From: Prosopocoilus inquinatus | Lineage: Eukaryota; Arthropoda; Insecta; Coleoptera; Lucanidae | Direction of reading: 5' to 3' | DNA: 64,000 bases | NCBI GenBank assembly: GCA_036172665.1 | Contig: JAYKNF010000013.1 | Coordinates: forward strand, 2,480,001-2,544,000 | The notes under the pieces: model-generated | Told to the model about the DNA's origin: nothing | What the model saw: only the letters and a program-made list of their open reading frames with translations | The model's database searches: none | Shown here: positions 12,513-25,730 of the stretch, one piece after another | Layout: each line of letters starts with the position of its first letter | Position numbering within the stretch: position 1 is the stretch's first letter | Translations under genes and position numbers: made by a program

Positions 12513-13321
12513 GACTCCAGTAGCCCTGATGTGAGATACGAAATATTCGGACGCAGCAGAAGCTAGAAATAGTTTTAAACGAAACAACACGCATTAGCGT
12601 TGTTCCTGTGATGTATCTAATCGATTCTTACTCATCTATCATGTTATTTGTCGTTTCGATGGACTCTAGTAATTCTGATGTGAGATACGAAGTTTTTGGA
12701 CGCAGCAGGAGCTGGAAATAGTTTTGAACGAAACAACACGTATTAGCGTTGTTCCTGTGATGTATCTAAACGATCCTTACTTATCTAACATGTTATTTGA
12801 CGTTTGGATGGACTCCAGTAAGTCTGATGTGATATACAAAGTTTTTGGACGCAGCAGGAGCTGGAAATAGTTTTAAACGAAACAACACGTATTAGCGTTG
12901 TTCCTGTGCTGTATCTAATCGATCGTTACTTATCTATCATGTTATTTGACGTTTCGATGAACTCCGGTAACTCTGATGTGAGATACGACGTTTTCGGACG
13001 CAGCAGAAGCTGGAAATAGTTTTAAACAAAACAACACGCATTAGCGATGTTCCTGTGATGTATCTAATCGATCCTTACTTAGCTACTATGTTATTTGACG
13101 TTTCGATGGACTCCAGTATCTCTGATGTGAGATACAAAGTTCTCTGACACAGCAGAAGCTGGAAATAGTTTTGAACGAAACAACACGTATTAGCGTTGTT
13201 CCTGTGATGTATCTAAACGATCCTTACTTATCTAACATGTTATTTGACGTTTGGATGGACTCCAGTAAGTCTGATGTGAGATACAAAGTTTTTGGACGCA
13301 GCAGGAGCTGGAAATAGTTTT
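12513..13321 (+). repeat. lead-in block with cagtagccc, ctctagtaat and ctccggtaac monomers
   Basis: A run of distinctive monomers (cagtagccctg at 12518, ggactctagt at 12661, gaactccggtaa near 12960, tctctgacac near 13141). The block from 12661 recurs at 22346, 29349, 53785 and 58106 in the same order. The cagtagccc monomer itself recurs only at 53642 and 57963. Position 12518 to 53642 is exactly 276 monomers, so nothing in between breaks phase. Confidence 0.8.
12952..12968 (+). other. CENP-B-box-like 17-mer (8 of 9 core bases)
   Basis: The sequence tttcgatgaactccggt fits the CENP-B box core nTTCGnnnnAnnCGGGn at 8 of 9 fixed positions; the second base of the CGGG part is C. Other copies of this variant have their TTCG at 22638, 29641, 54077 and 58398. 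The common monomer form matches only 7 of 9, and monomers with tttggatgg lose the TTCG half. A match this short could be chance, and I cannot tell whether the host has a CENP-B-like protein. Confidence 0.25.
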
Positions 13322-16003
13322 AAACGAAACAACACGTATTAGCGTTGTTCCTGTGCTGTATCTAATCGATCCTTACTTATCTATCATGTTATTTGACGTT
13401 TCGATGGACTCCAGTAACTCTGATGTGAGATACGACGTTTTCGGGCGCAGCAGAAGCTGGAAATAGTTTTAAACGAAACAACACGTATTAGCGTTGTTCC
13501 TGTGATGTATCTAATCGATCCTTACTTATCTATCATGTTATTTGACGTTTGGATAAACTCCAGTAACTCTGATTTGAGATACGAAGTTCTCGGACGCAGC
13601 AGAAGCTGGAAATAGTTTTAAACGAAACAACACGCATTAGCGTTGTTCTTGTGATGTATCTAATCGATCCTTACTCATCTATCATGTTACTTGGCGTTTC
13701 GATGGACTAAAGTAACTTTGATGTGAGATACGAAGTTCTCGGACGCAGCTGAAGCTAGAAATAGTTTTAAACGAAACAACACGTATTAGCGTTGTTCCTG
13801 TGATGTATCTAATCGATCCTTACTCATCTATCAAGTTATTTGACGTTTGGATGGACTCCAGTAACTCTGATGTGAGATACAAAGTTTACGGACGCAGCAG
13901 AAGCTGGAAATAGTTTTGAACGAAACAGCACGTATTAGCGTTGTTCCTGTGATGTATCTAATCGATCCTTACTTATCTACTATGTTATTTGACGTTTCGA
14001 TGGACTCCAGTAACTATGATGTGAGATACGAAATTTCCGGACGCAGCAGAAGCTGGAAATAGTTTTAAACGTAACAACACGCATTATCGTTGTTCCTGTG
14101 GTGTATCTAATCGATCCTTACTCATCTCTCATGTTATTTGGCGTTTCGATGGACTCCAGTAACTTTGATGTGAGTTACGAAGTTCTCGGACGCAGCTGAA
14201 GCTAGAAATAGTTTTAAAGGAAACAACACGCATTAGCGTTGTTCCTGTGATGTATCTAATCGATCCTTACTCATCTATCATGTTATTTGGCGTTTCGATA
14301 GACTCCAGTAACTTTGATGTGAGATACGAAGTTCTCGGACGCAGCTGAAGCTAGAAATAGATTTAAAGGAAACAACACGCACTAGCGTTGTTCCTGTGAT
14401 GTATCTAATCGATCCTTACTTATCTAACATGTTATTTGACGTTTGGATGGACTCCAGTAAGTCTGATGTGAGATACAAAGTTTTTGGACGCAGCAGAAGC
14501 TGGAAATAGTTTTGAACGAAACAACACGTATTAGCGTTGTTCCTGTGATGTATCTAATCGATCCTTACTTAGCTACTATGTTATTTGACGTTTCGATGGA
14601 CTCCAGTAACTCTAATGTGAGATACGAAATTTTCGGATGCAGCAGCAGCTGGAAATAGTTTTAAACGAAACAACACATATTAGCGTCGTTCCTGTGATGT
14701 ATCTAATCGATCCTTACTCATCTATCATGTTATTTGACGTTTGGACGGACTCCAGTAACTCTGATGTGAGAAACAAAGTTCTCGGAGGCAGCAGAAGCTG
14801 GAAATAGTTTTGAACGAGACAACACGTATTAGCGTTGTTCCTGTGATGTATCTAATCGATCCTTACTCATCTATCATGTTATTTGACGTTTGGACGGACT
14901 CCAGTAACTCTGATGTGAGATACAAAGTTCTCGGACGCAGCAGAAGCTGGAAATAGTTTTGAACGAAACAACAGGTATTAGCGTTGTTCCTGTGATGTAT
15001 CTAAACGATCCTTACTTATCTAACATGTTATTTGACGTTTGGATGGACTCCAGTAAATCTGATGTGAGATACAAAGTTTTTGGACGCAGCAGGAGCTGGA
15101 AATAGTTTTAAACGAAACAACACGTATTAGCGTTGTTCCTGTGCTGTATCTAATCGATCCTTACTTATCTATCATGTTATTTTACGTTTCGATGGACTCC
15201 AGTAACTCTGATGTGAGATACGACGTTTTCGGACGCAGCAGAAGCTGGAAATAGTTTTAAACGAAACAACACGCATTAGCGTTGTTCCTGTGATGTATCT
15301 AATCGATCCTTACTTATCTATCATGTTATTCGACGTTTCGATGGACTCCAGTAACTCTGATGTGAGATACGACGTTTTCGGACGCAGCAGAAGCTGGAAA
15401 TAGTTTTAAACGAAACAACACGCAATAGCGATGTTCCTGTGATGTATCTAATGGATCCTTACTCATCTATCATGTTATTTTACGTTTGGATGGACTCCAG
15501 TAACTCTGATGTGAGATACAAAGTTTTTGGACGCAGCAGAAGCTGGAAATAGTTTTGAACGAAACAACACGTATTAGCGTTGTTCCTGTGATGTTTCTAA
15601 TCGATCCTTACTCATCTATCATGTTATTTGACGTTTGGATGGACTCCAGTAACTTTGATGTGAGATACGAAGTTCCCGGACGCAGCTGAAGCTGGAAATA
15701 ATTTTAAACGAAGCAACACGCTTTAGCGTTGTTCCTGTGATGTATCTAATCGATCCTTACTCATCTATCATGTTATTTGACGTTTCGATGGATTCCAGTA
15801 ACTTTGATGTGAGATACGAAGTTCTCGGACGCAGCTGAAGCTAGAAATAGTTTTAAACGAAACAACACGTATTAGCGTTGTTCCTGTGATGTATCTAATC
15901 GATCCTTACTCATCTATCATGTTATTTGACGTTTGGATGGACTCCAGTAACTCTGATGTGAGATACAAAGTTTTCGGACGCAGCAGAAGCTGGAAATAGT
16001 TTT
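13322..16003 (+). repeat. 18-monomer tandem duplication, left copy
   Basis: 2,682 bp (18 x 149), followed directly by a second copy at the same spacing. Private markers shared only by the two copies include gactaaagtaac (13705 and 16387) and cgctttagcg (near 15720 and 18401). I saw no difference at the diagnostic sites compared. In the later units the corresponding monomer has gactccagtaac, so these markers arose before this duplication but are not in the units to the right. Confidence 0.85.
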
Positions 16004-18685
16004 AAACGAAACAACACGTATTAGCGTTGTTCCTGTGCTGTATCTAATCGATCCTTACTTATCTATCATGTTATTTGACGTTTCGATGGACTCCAGTAAC
16101 TCTGATGTGAGATACGACGTTTTCGGGCGCAGCAGAAGCTGGAAATAGTTTTAAACGAAACAACACGTATTAGCGTTGTTCCTGTGATGTATCTAATCGA
16201 TCCTTACTTATCTATCATGTTATTTGACGTTTGGATAAACTCCAGTAACTCTGATTTGAGATACGAAGTTCTCGGACGCAGCAGAAGCTGGAAATAGTTT
16301 TAAACGAAACAACACGCATTAGCGTTGTTCTTGTGATGTATCTAATCGATCCTTACTCATCTATCATGTTACTTGGCGTTTCGATGGACTAAAGTAACTT
16401 TGATGTGAGATACGAAGTTCTCGGACGCAGCTGAAGCTAGAAATAGTTTTAAACGAAACAACACGTATTAGCGTTGTTCCTGTGATGTATCTAATCGATC
16501 CTTACTCATCTATCAAGTTATTTGACGTTTGGATGGACTCCAGTAACTCTGATGTGAGATACAAAGTTTACGGACGCAGCAGAAGCTGGAAATAGTTTTG
16601 AACGAAACAGCACGTATTAGCGTTGTTCCTGTGATGTATCTAATCGATCCTTACTTATCTACTATGTTATTTGACGTTTCGATGGACTCCAGTAACTATG
16701 ATGTGAGATACGAAATTTCCGGACGCAGCAGAAGCTGGAAATAGTTTTAAACGTAACAACACGCATTATCGTTGTTCCTGTGGTGTATCTAATCGATCCT
16801 TACTCATCTCTCATGTTATTTGGCGTTTCGATGGACTCCAGTAACTTTGATGTGAGTTACGAAGTTCTCGGACGCAGCTGAAGCTAGAAATAGTTTTAAA
16901 GGAAACAACACGCATTAGCGTTGTTCCTGTGATGTATCTAATCGATCCTTACTCATCTATCATGTTATTTGGCGTTTCGATAGACTCCAGTAACTTTGAT
17001 GTGAGATACGAAGTTCTCGGACGCAGCTGAAGCTAGAAATAGATTTAAAGGAAACAACACGCACTAGCGTTGTTCCTGTGATGTATCTAATCGATCCTTA
17101 CTTATCTAACATGTTATTTGACGTTTGGATGGACTCCAGTAAGTCTGATGTGAGATACAAAGTTTTTGGACGCAGCAGAAGCTGGAAATAGTTTTGAACG
17201 AAACAACACGTATTAGCGTTGTTCCTGTGATGTATCTAATCGATCCTTACTTAGCTACTATGTTATTTGACGTTTCGATGGACTCCAGTAACTCTAATGT
17301 GAGATACGAAATTTTCGGATGCAGCAGCAGCTGGAAATAGTTTTAAACGAAACAACACATATTAGCGTCGTTCCTGTGATGTATCTAATCGATCCTTACT
17401 CATCTATCATGTTATTTGACGTTTGGACGGACTCCAGTAACTCTGATGTGAGAAACAAAGTTCTCGGAGGCAGCAGAAGCTGGAAATAGTTTTGAACGAG
17501 ACAACACGTATTAGCGTTGTTCCTGTGATGTATCTAATCGATCCTTACTCATCTATCATGTTATTTGACGTTTGGACGGACTCCAGTAACTCTGATGTGA
17601 GATACAAAGTTCTCGGACGCAGCAGAAGCTGGAAATAGTTTTGAACGAAACAACAGGTATTAGCGTTGTTCCTGTGATGTATCTAAACGATCCTTACTTA
17701 TCTAACATGTTATTTGACGTTTGGATGGACTCCAGTAAATCTGATGTGAGATACAAAGTTTTTGGACGCAGCAGGAGCTGGAAATAGTTTTAAACGAAAC
17801 AACACGTATTAGCGTTGTTCCTGTGCTGTATCTAATCGATCCTTACTTATCTATCATGTTATTTTACGTTTCGATGGACTCCAGTAACTCTGATGTGAGA
17901 TACGACGTTTTCGGACGCAGCAGAAGCTGGAAATAGTTTTAAACGAAACAACACGCATTAGCGTTGTTCCTGTGATGTATCTAATCGATCCTTACTTATC
18001 TATCATGTTATTCGACGTTTCGATGGACTCCAGTAACTCTGATGTGAGATACGACGTTTTCGGACGCAGCAGAAGCTGGAAATAGTTTTAAACGAAACAA
18101 CACGCAATAGCGATGTTCCTGTGATGTATCTAATGGATCCTTACTCATCTATCATGTTATTTTACGTTTGGATGGACTCCAGTAACTCTGATGTGAGATA
18201 CAAAGTTTTTGGACGCAGCAGAAGCTGGAAATAGTTTTGAACGAAACAACACGTATTAGCGTTGTTCCTGTGATGTTTCTAATCGATCCTTACTCATCTA
18301 TCATGTTATTTGACGTTTGGATGGACTCCAGTAACTTTGATGTGAGATACGAAGTTCCCGGACGCAGCTGAAGCTGGAAATAATTTTAAACGAAGCAACA
18401 CGCTTTAGCGTTGTTCCTGTGATGTATCTAATCGATCCTTACTCATCTATCATGTTATTTGACGTTTCGATGGATTCCAGTAACTTTGATGTGAGATACG
18501 AAGTTCTCGGACGCAGCTGAAGCTAGAAATAGTTTTAAACGAAACAACACGTATTAGCGTTGTTCCTGTGATGTATCTAATCGATCCTTACTCATCTATC
18601 ATGTTATTTGACGTTTGGATGGACTCCAGTAACTCTGATGTGAGATACAAAGTTTTCGGACGCAGCAGAAGCTGGAAATAGTTTT
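16004..18685 (+). repeat. 18-monomer tandem duplication, right copy
   Basis: Second copy of the 2,682-bp block. The junction lies between 15987 and 16004. To its left the monomer has the cagaag form of the outgoing block, to its right the ttttaaacg form of the incoming block; the intact parents have caggag with ttttaaacg (near 13303) and cagaag with ttttgaacg (18686). This is a simple in-register unequal crossover. Confidence 0.85.
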
Positions 18686-18727
18686 GAACGAAACAACACG
18701 TATTAGCGTTGTTCCTGTGATGTATCT

Positions 18728-21700
18728 AAGCGATCCTTACTAATCTACTATGTTATTTGACGTTTCGATGGACTCCAATAACTTTGATGTGAGATACGAA
18801 GTTCTCGGACGCAGCTGAAGCTAGAAATAGTTTTAAACGAAACAACACGTATTAGCGTTGTTCCTGTGATGTATCTAATCGATCCTTACTCATCTATCAT
18901 GTTATTTGGCGTTTCGATGGACTCCAGTAACTTTGATGTGAGTTACGAAGTTCTCGGACGCAGCTGAAGCTAGAAATAGTTTTAAACGAAACAACACATA
19001 TTAGCGTTGTTCCTGTGATGTATCTAATCGATCTTTACTTATATATCATGTTATTTGACGTTTGGATGGACTCCAGTAACCCTGATGTGAGATACGAAGT
19101 TCTCGGACGCATCAGAAGCTGGAAATAGTTTTGAACGAAACAACACGTATTAGCGTTGTTCCTGTGATGTATCTAAATGTTCCTTACTTATCTAACATGT
19201 TATTTGACGTTTGGATGGACTCCAGTAAGTCTGATGTGATATACAAAGTTTTTGGACGCAGCAGGAGCTGGAAATAGTTTTAAACGAGACAACAAGTATT
19301 AGCGTTGTTCCTGTGCTGTATCTAATCGATCCTTACTTATCTGTCATGTTATCTGACGTTTCGATGGATTCCAGTAACTCTGATGTGAGATACGACTTTT
19401 TCGGACGCAGCAGAAGCTGGAAATAGTTTTGAACGAAACAACACGTATTAACGTTGTTCCTGTGATGTATCTAATCGATCCTTACTTATCTGTCATGTTA
19501 TCTGACGTTTCGATGGACTCCAGTAACTTTGATGTGAGATACGAAGTTCTCGGACGCAGCTGTAGCTAGAAATAGTTTTAAACGAAACAACACGTATTAG
19601 CGTTGTTCCTGTGTTGTATCTAATCGATCCTTACTTATCTATCATGTTATTTGACGTTTCGATGGACTCCAGTAACTCTGATGTGAGATACGACGTTTTC
19701 GGACGCAGCAGAAGCTGGAAATAGTTTTTAACGAAACAGCACATATTAGCGTTGTTCCTGTGATGTATCTAATCGATCCTTACTTATCTATCATGTTATT
19801 TGACGTTTGGATGGACTCCAGTAACTCTGATGTGAGATACGAAGTTCTCGGACGCAGCAGAAGCTGGAAATAGTTTTAAAGGAAACAACACGCATTAGCG
19901 TTGTTCCTGTGATGTATCTAATCGATCCTTACTCATCTATCATGTTATTTGGCGTTTCGATGGACTCCAGTAACTCTGATGTGAGATACAAAGTTTACGG
20001 ACGCAGCAGAAGCTGGAAATAGTTTTGAACGAAACAACACGTATTAGCGTTGTTCCTGTGATGTATCTAAACGATCCTTACTTATCTAACATGTTATTTG
20101 ACGTTTGGATGGACTCCAGTAATTCTGATGTGAGATAAAAAGTTTTTGGACGCAGCAGGAGCTGGAAATAGTTTTAAACGAAACAACACATATTAGCGTT
20201 GTTCCTGTGATGTATCTAATCGATCCTTACTCATCTATCATGTTATTTGACGTTTGGACGGACTCCAGTAACTCTGATGTGAGATACAAAGTTCTCGGAC
20301 ACAGCAGAAGCTGGAAATAGTTTTGAACGAAACAACACGTATTAGCATTGTTCCTGTGATGTATCTAAACGATCCTTACTTATCTAACATGTTATTTGAC
20401 GTTTGGATGGACTCCAGTAACTCTGATGTGAGATACGACGTTTTCGGACGCAGCAGAAGCTGGAAATAGTTTTAAACGAAACAACACGTATTAGCGTTGT
20501 TCCTGTGATGTATCTAATCGATCCTTACTTATCTATCATGTTATTTGACGTTTGGATGGACTCCAGTAACTCTGATTTCAGATACGAAGTTCTCGGACGC
20601 AGCAGAAGTTGGAAATAGTTTTAAACGAAACAACACGCATTAGCGTTGTTCCTGTGATGTATCTAATCGATCCTTACTCATCTATCATTTTATTTGGCGT
20701 TTCGATGGACTCCAGTAACTTTGATGTGAGATACGAAGTTCTCGGACGCAGCTGAAGCTGGAAATAGTTTTAAACGAAACAACACGCATTAGCGTTGTTC
20801 CTGTGATGTATCTAATCGATCCTTACTCATCTATCATGTTATTTGACGTTTCGATGGACTCCAGTAACTTTGATGTGAGATACGAAGTTCTCGGACGCAG
20901 CCGAAGCTAGAAATAGTTTTAAACGAAACAACACGCATTAGCGTTGTTCCTGTGATGTATCTAATCGATCCTTACTCATCTATCATGTTACTTGGCGTTT
21001 CGATGGACTCCAGTATCTTTGATGTGAGATACGAAGTTCTCGGGCGCAGCTGAAGCTAGAAATAGTTTTAAACGAAACAACACGTATTAGCGTTGTTCCT
21101 GTGATGTATCTAATCGATCCTTACTCATCTATCAAGTTATTTGACGTTTCGATGGACTCCAGTAACTCTGATGTGAGATACAAAGTTTACGGACGCAGCA
21201 GAAGCTGGAAATAGTTGTGAACGAAACAGCACGTATTAGCGTTGTTCCTGTGATGTATCTAATCGATCCTTACTTATCTACTATGTTATTTGACGTTTCG
21301 ATGGACTCCAGTAACTATGATGTGAGACACGAAATTTCCGGACGCAGCAGAAGCTGGAAATAGTTTTAAACGAAACAATACGCATTAGCGTTGTTCCTGT
21401 AATGTATCTAATCGATCCTTACTCATCTCTCATGTTATTTGGCGGTTCGATGGACTCCAGTAACTTTGATGTGAGTTACGAAGTTCTTGGACGCAGCTGA
21501 AGCTAGAAATAGTTTTAAAGGAAACAACACGCATTAGCGTTGTTCCTGTGATGTATCTAATCGATCCTTACTCTTCTATCATGTTATTTGGCGTTTCGAT
21601 AGACTCCAATAACTTTGATGTGAGATACGAAGTTCTCGGACGCAGCTGAAGCTAGAAATAGTTTTAAAGGAAACAACACGCACTAGCGTTGTTCCTGTGA

Positions 21701-24700
21701 TGTATCTAATCAATCCTTACTCATCTATCATGTTATTTGGCGTTTCGATGGACTCCAGTAACTTTGATGTGAGATACGAAGTTCTCGGACGCAGCTGAAG
21801 CTAGAAATAGTTTTAAACGAAACAACACGCATTAGCGTTGTTCCTGTGATGTATCTAATCGATCCTTACTCATCTATCATGTTACTTGGCGTTTCGATGG
21901 ACTCCAGTAACTTTGATGTGAGATACGAAGTTCTCGGGCGCAGCTGAAGCTAGAAATAGTTTTAAAGGAAACAACACGTATTAGCGTTGTTCCTGTGATG
22001 TATCTAATCGATCCTTACTCATCTATCAAGTTATTTGACGTTTGGATGGACTCCAGTAACTCTGATGTGAGATACAAAGTTTACGGACGCAGCAGAAGCT
22101 GGAAATAGTTGTGAACGAAACAGCACGTATTAGCGTTGTTCATGTGATGTATCTAATCGATCCTTACTTATCTACTATGTTATTTGACGTTTCGATGGAC
22201 TCCAGTAACTATGATGTGAGACACGAAATTTCCGGACGCAGCAGAAGCTGGAAATAGTTTTAAACGAAACAATACGCATTAGCGTTGTTCCTGTGATGTA
22301 TCTAATCGATCCTTACTCATCTATCATGTTATTTGTCGTTTCGATGGACTCTAGTAATTCTGATGTGAGATACGAAGTTTTTGGACGCAGCAGGAGCTGG
22401 AAATAGTTTTGAACGAAACAACACGTATTAGCGTTGTTCCTGTGATGTATCTAAACGATCCTTACTTATCTAACATGTTATTTGACGTTTGGATGGACTC
22501 CAGTAAGTCTGATGTGATATACAAAGTTTTTGGACGCAGCAGGAGCTGGAAATAGTTTTAAACGAAACAACACGTATTAGCGTTGTTCCTGTGCTGTATC
22601 TAATCGATCGTTACTTATCTATCATGTTATTTGACGTTTCGATGAACTCCGGTAACTCTGATGTGAGATACGACGTTTTCGGACGCAGCAGAAGCTGGAA
22701 ATAGTTTTAAACAAAACAACACGCATTAGCGATGTTCCTGTGATGTATCTAATCGATCCTTACTTAGCTACTATGTTATTTGACGTTTCGATTTACTCCA
22801 GTATCTCTGATGTGAGATACAAAGTTCTCTGACACAGCAGAAGCTGGAAATAGTTTTGAACGAAACAACACGTATTAGCGTTGTTCCTGTGATGTATCTA
22901 AACGATCCTTACTTATCTAACATGTTATTTGACGTTTGGATGGACTCCAGTAAGTCTGATGTGAGATACAAAGTTTTTGGACGCAGCAGGAGCTGGAAAT
23001 AGTTTTAAACGAAACAACACGTATTAGCGTTGTTCCTGTGCTGTATCTAATCGATCCTTACTTATCTATCATGTTATTTGACGTTTCGATGGACTCCAGT
23101 AACTCTGATGTGAGATACGACGTTTTCGGGCGCAGCAGAAGCTGGAAATAGTTTTAAACGAAACAACACGTATTAGCGTTGTTCCTGTGATGTATCTAAT
23201 CGATCCTTACTTATCTATCATGTTATTTGACGTTTGGATAAACTCCAGTAACTCTGATTTGAGATACGAAGTTCTCGGACGCAGCAGAAGCTGGAAATAG
23301 TTTTAAACGAAACAACACGCATTAGCGTTGTTCTTGTGATGTATCTAATCGATCCTTACTCATCTATCATGTTACTTGGCGTTTCGATGGACTCCAGTAA
23401 CTTTGATGTGAGATACGAAGTTCTCGGACGCAGCTGAAGCTAGAAATAGTTTTAAACGAAACAACACGTATTAGCGTTGTTCCTGTGATGTATCTAATCG
23501 ATCCTTACTCATCTATCAAGTTATTTGACGTTTGGATGGACTCCAGTAACTCTGATGTGAGATACAAAGTTTACGGACGCAGCAGAAGCTGGAAATAGTT
23601 TTGAACGAAACAGCACGTATTAGCGTTGTTCCTGTGATGTATCTAATCGATCCTTACTTATCTACTATGTTATTTGACGTTTCGATGGACTCCAGTAACT
23701 ATGATGTGAGATACGAAATTTCCGGACGCAGCAGAAGCTGGAAATAGTTTTAAACGTAACAACACGCATTATCGTTGTTCCTGTGGTGTATCTAATCGAT
23801 CCTTACTCATCTCTCATGTTATTTGGCGTTTCGATGGACTCCAGTAACTTTGATGTGAGTTACGAAGTTCTCGGACGCAGCTGAAGCTAGAAATAGTTTT
23901 AAAGGAAACAACACGCATTAGCGTTGTTCCTGTGATGTATCTAATCGATCCTTACTCATCTATCATGTTATTTGGCGTTTCGATAGACTCCAGTAACTTT
24001 GATGTGAGATACGAAGTTCTCGGACGCAGCTGAAGCTAGAAATAGATTTAAAGGAAACAACACGCACTAGCGTTGTTCCTGTGATGTATCTAATCGATCC
24101 TTACTTATCTAACATGTTATTTGACGTTTGGATGGACTCCAGTAAGTCTGATGTGAGATACAAAGTTTTTGGACGCAGCAGAAGCTGGAAATAGTTTTGA
24201 ACGAAACAACACGTATTAGCGTTGTTCCTGTGATGTATCTAATCGATCCTTACTTAGCTACTATGTTATTTGACGTTTCGATGGACTCCAGTAACTCTAA
24301 TGTGAGATACGAAATTTTCGGATGCAGCAGCAGCTGGAAATAGTTTTAAACGAAACAACACATATTAGCGTCGTTCCTGTGATGTATCTAATCGATCCTT
24401 ACTCATCTATCATGTTATTTGACGTTTGGACGGACTCCAGTAACTCTGATGTGAGAAACAAAGTTCTCGGAGGCAGCAGAAGCTGGAAATAGTTTTGAAC
24501 GAGACAACACGTATTAGCGTTGTTCCTGTGATGTATCTAATCGATCCTTACTCATCTATCATGTTATTTGACGTTTGGACGGACTCCAGTAACTCTGATG
24601 TGAGATACAAAGTTCTCGGACGCAGCAGAAGCTGGAAATAGTTTTGAACGAAACAACAGGTATTAGCGTTGTTCCTGTGATGTATCTAAACGATCCTTAC

Positions 24701-25730
24701 TTATCTAACATGTTATTTGACGTTTGGATGGACTCCAGTAAATCTGATGTGAGATACAAAGTTTTTGGACGCAGCAGGAGCTGGAAATAGTTTTAAACGA
24801 AACAACACGTATTAGCGTTGTTCCTGTGCTGTATCTAATCGATCCTTACTTATCTATCATGTTATTTTACGTTTCGATGGACTCCAGTAACTCTGATGTG
24901 AGATACGACGTTTTCGGACGCAGCAGAAGCTGGAAATAGTTTTAAACGAAACAACACGCATTAGCGTTGTTCCTGTGATGTATCTAATCGATCCTTACTT
25001 ATCTATCATGTTATTCGACGTTTCGATGGACTCCAGTAACTCTGATGTGAGATACGACGTTTTCGGACGCAGCAGAAGCTGGAAATAGTTTTAAACGAAA
25101 CAACACGCAATAGCGATGTTCCTGTGATGTATCTAATGGATCCTTACTCATCTATCATGTTATTTTACGTTTGGATGGACTCCAGTAACTCTGATGTGAG
25201 ATACAAAGTTTTTGGACGCAGCAGAAGCTGGAAATAGTTTTGAACGAAACAACACGTATTAGCGTTGTTCCTGTGATGTTTCTAATCGATCCTTACTCAT
25301 CTATCATGTTATTTGACGTTTGGATGGACTCCAGTAACTTTGATGTGAGATACGAAGTTCCCGGACGCAGCTGAAGCTGGAAATAATTTTAAACGAAGCA
25401 ACACGCATTAGCGTTGTTCCTGTGATGTATCTAATCGATCCTTACTCATCTATCATGTTATTTGACGTTTCGATGGATTCCAGTAACTTTGATGTGAGAT
25501 ACGAAGTTCTCGGACGCAGCTGAAGCTAGAAATAGTTTTAAACGAAACAACACGTATTAGCGTTGTTCCTGTGATGTATCTAATCGATCCTTACTCATCT
25601 ATCATGTTATTTGACGTTTGGATGGACTCCAGTAACTCTGATGTGAGATACAAAGTTTTCGGACGCAGCAGAAGCTGGAAATAGTTTTGAACGAAACAAC
25701 ACGTATTAGCGTTGTTCCTGTGATGTATCT
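18728..25730 (+). repeat. large HOR unit U1, 47 monomers (7,003 bp)
   Basis: Units are phased here on the aagcgatcc variant, which occurs at 18728, 25731, 32734, 36906, 41674, 45548 and 49422. U1 holds the domain A series (gataaaaag at 20134), the domain B series, the lead-in block (22346) and one copy of the block duplicated at 13-18 kb (BamHI-type ggatcc at 25138). Relative to 11.9-12.7 kb it lacks four monomers; the junction lies between 22311 and 22323. A unique tt stands at 22793-22794 where its sister unit has gg. Confidence 0.9.

Noticed and set aside
12500..13300. Mobile-element target or attachment site at the distinctive lead-in monomers
   Set aside because: Their differences from consensus are single-base substitutions within full-length monomers; there are no terminal inverted repeats, target duplications or foreign sequence.
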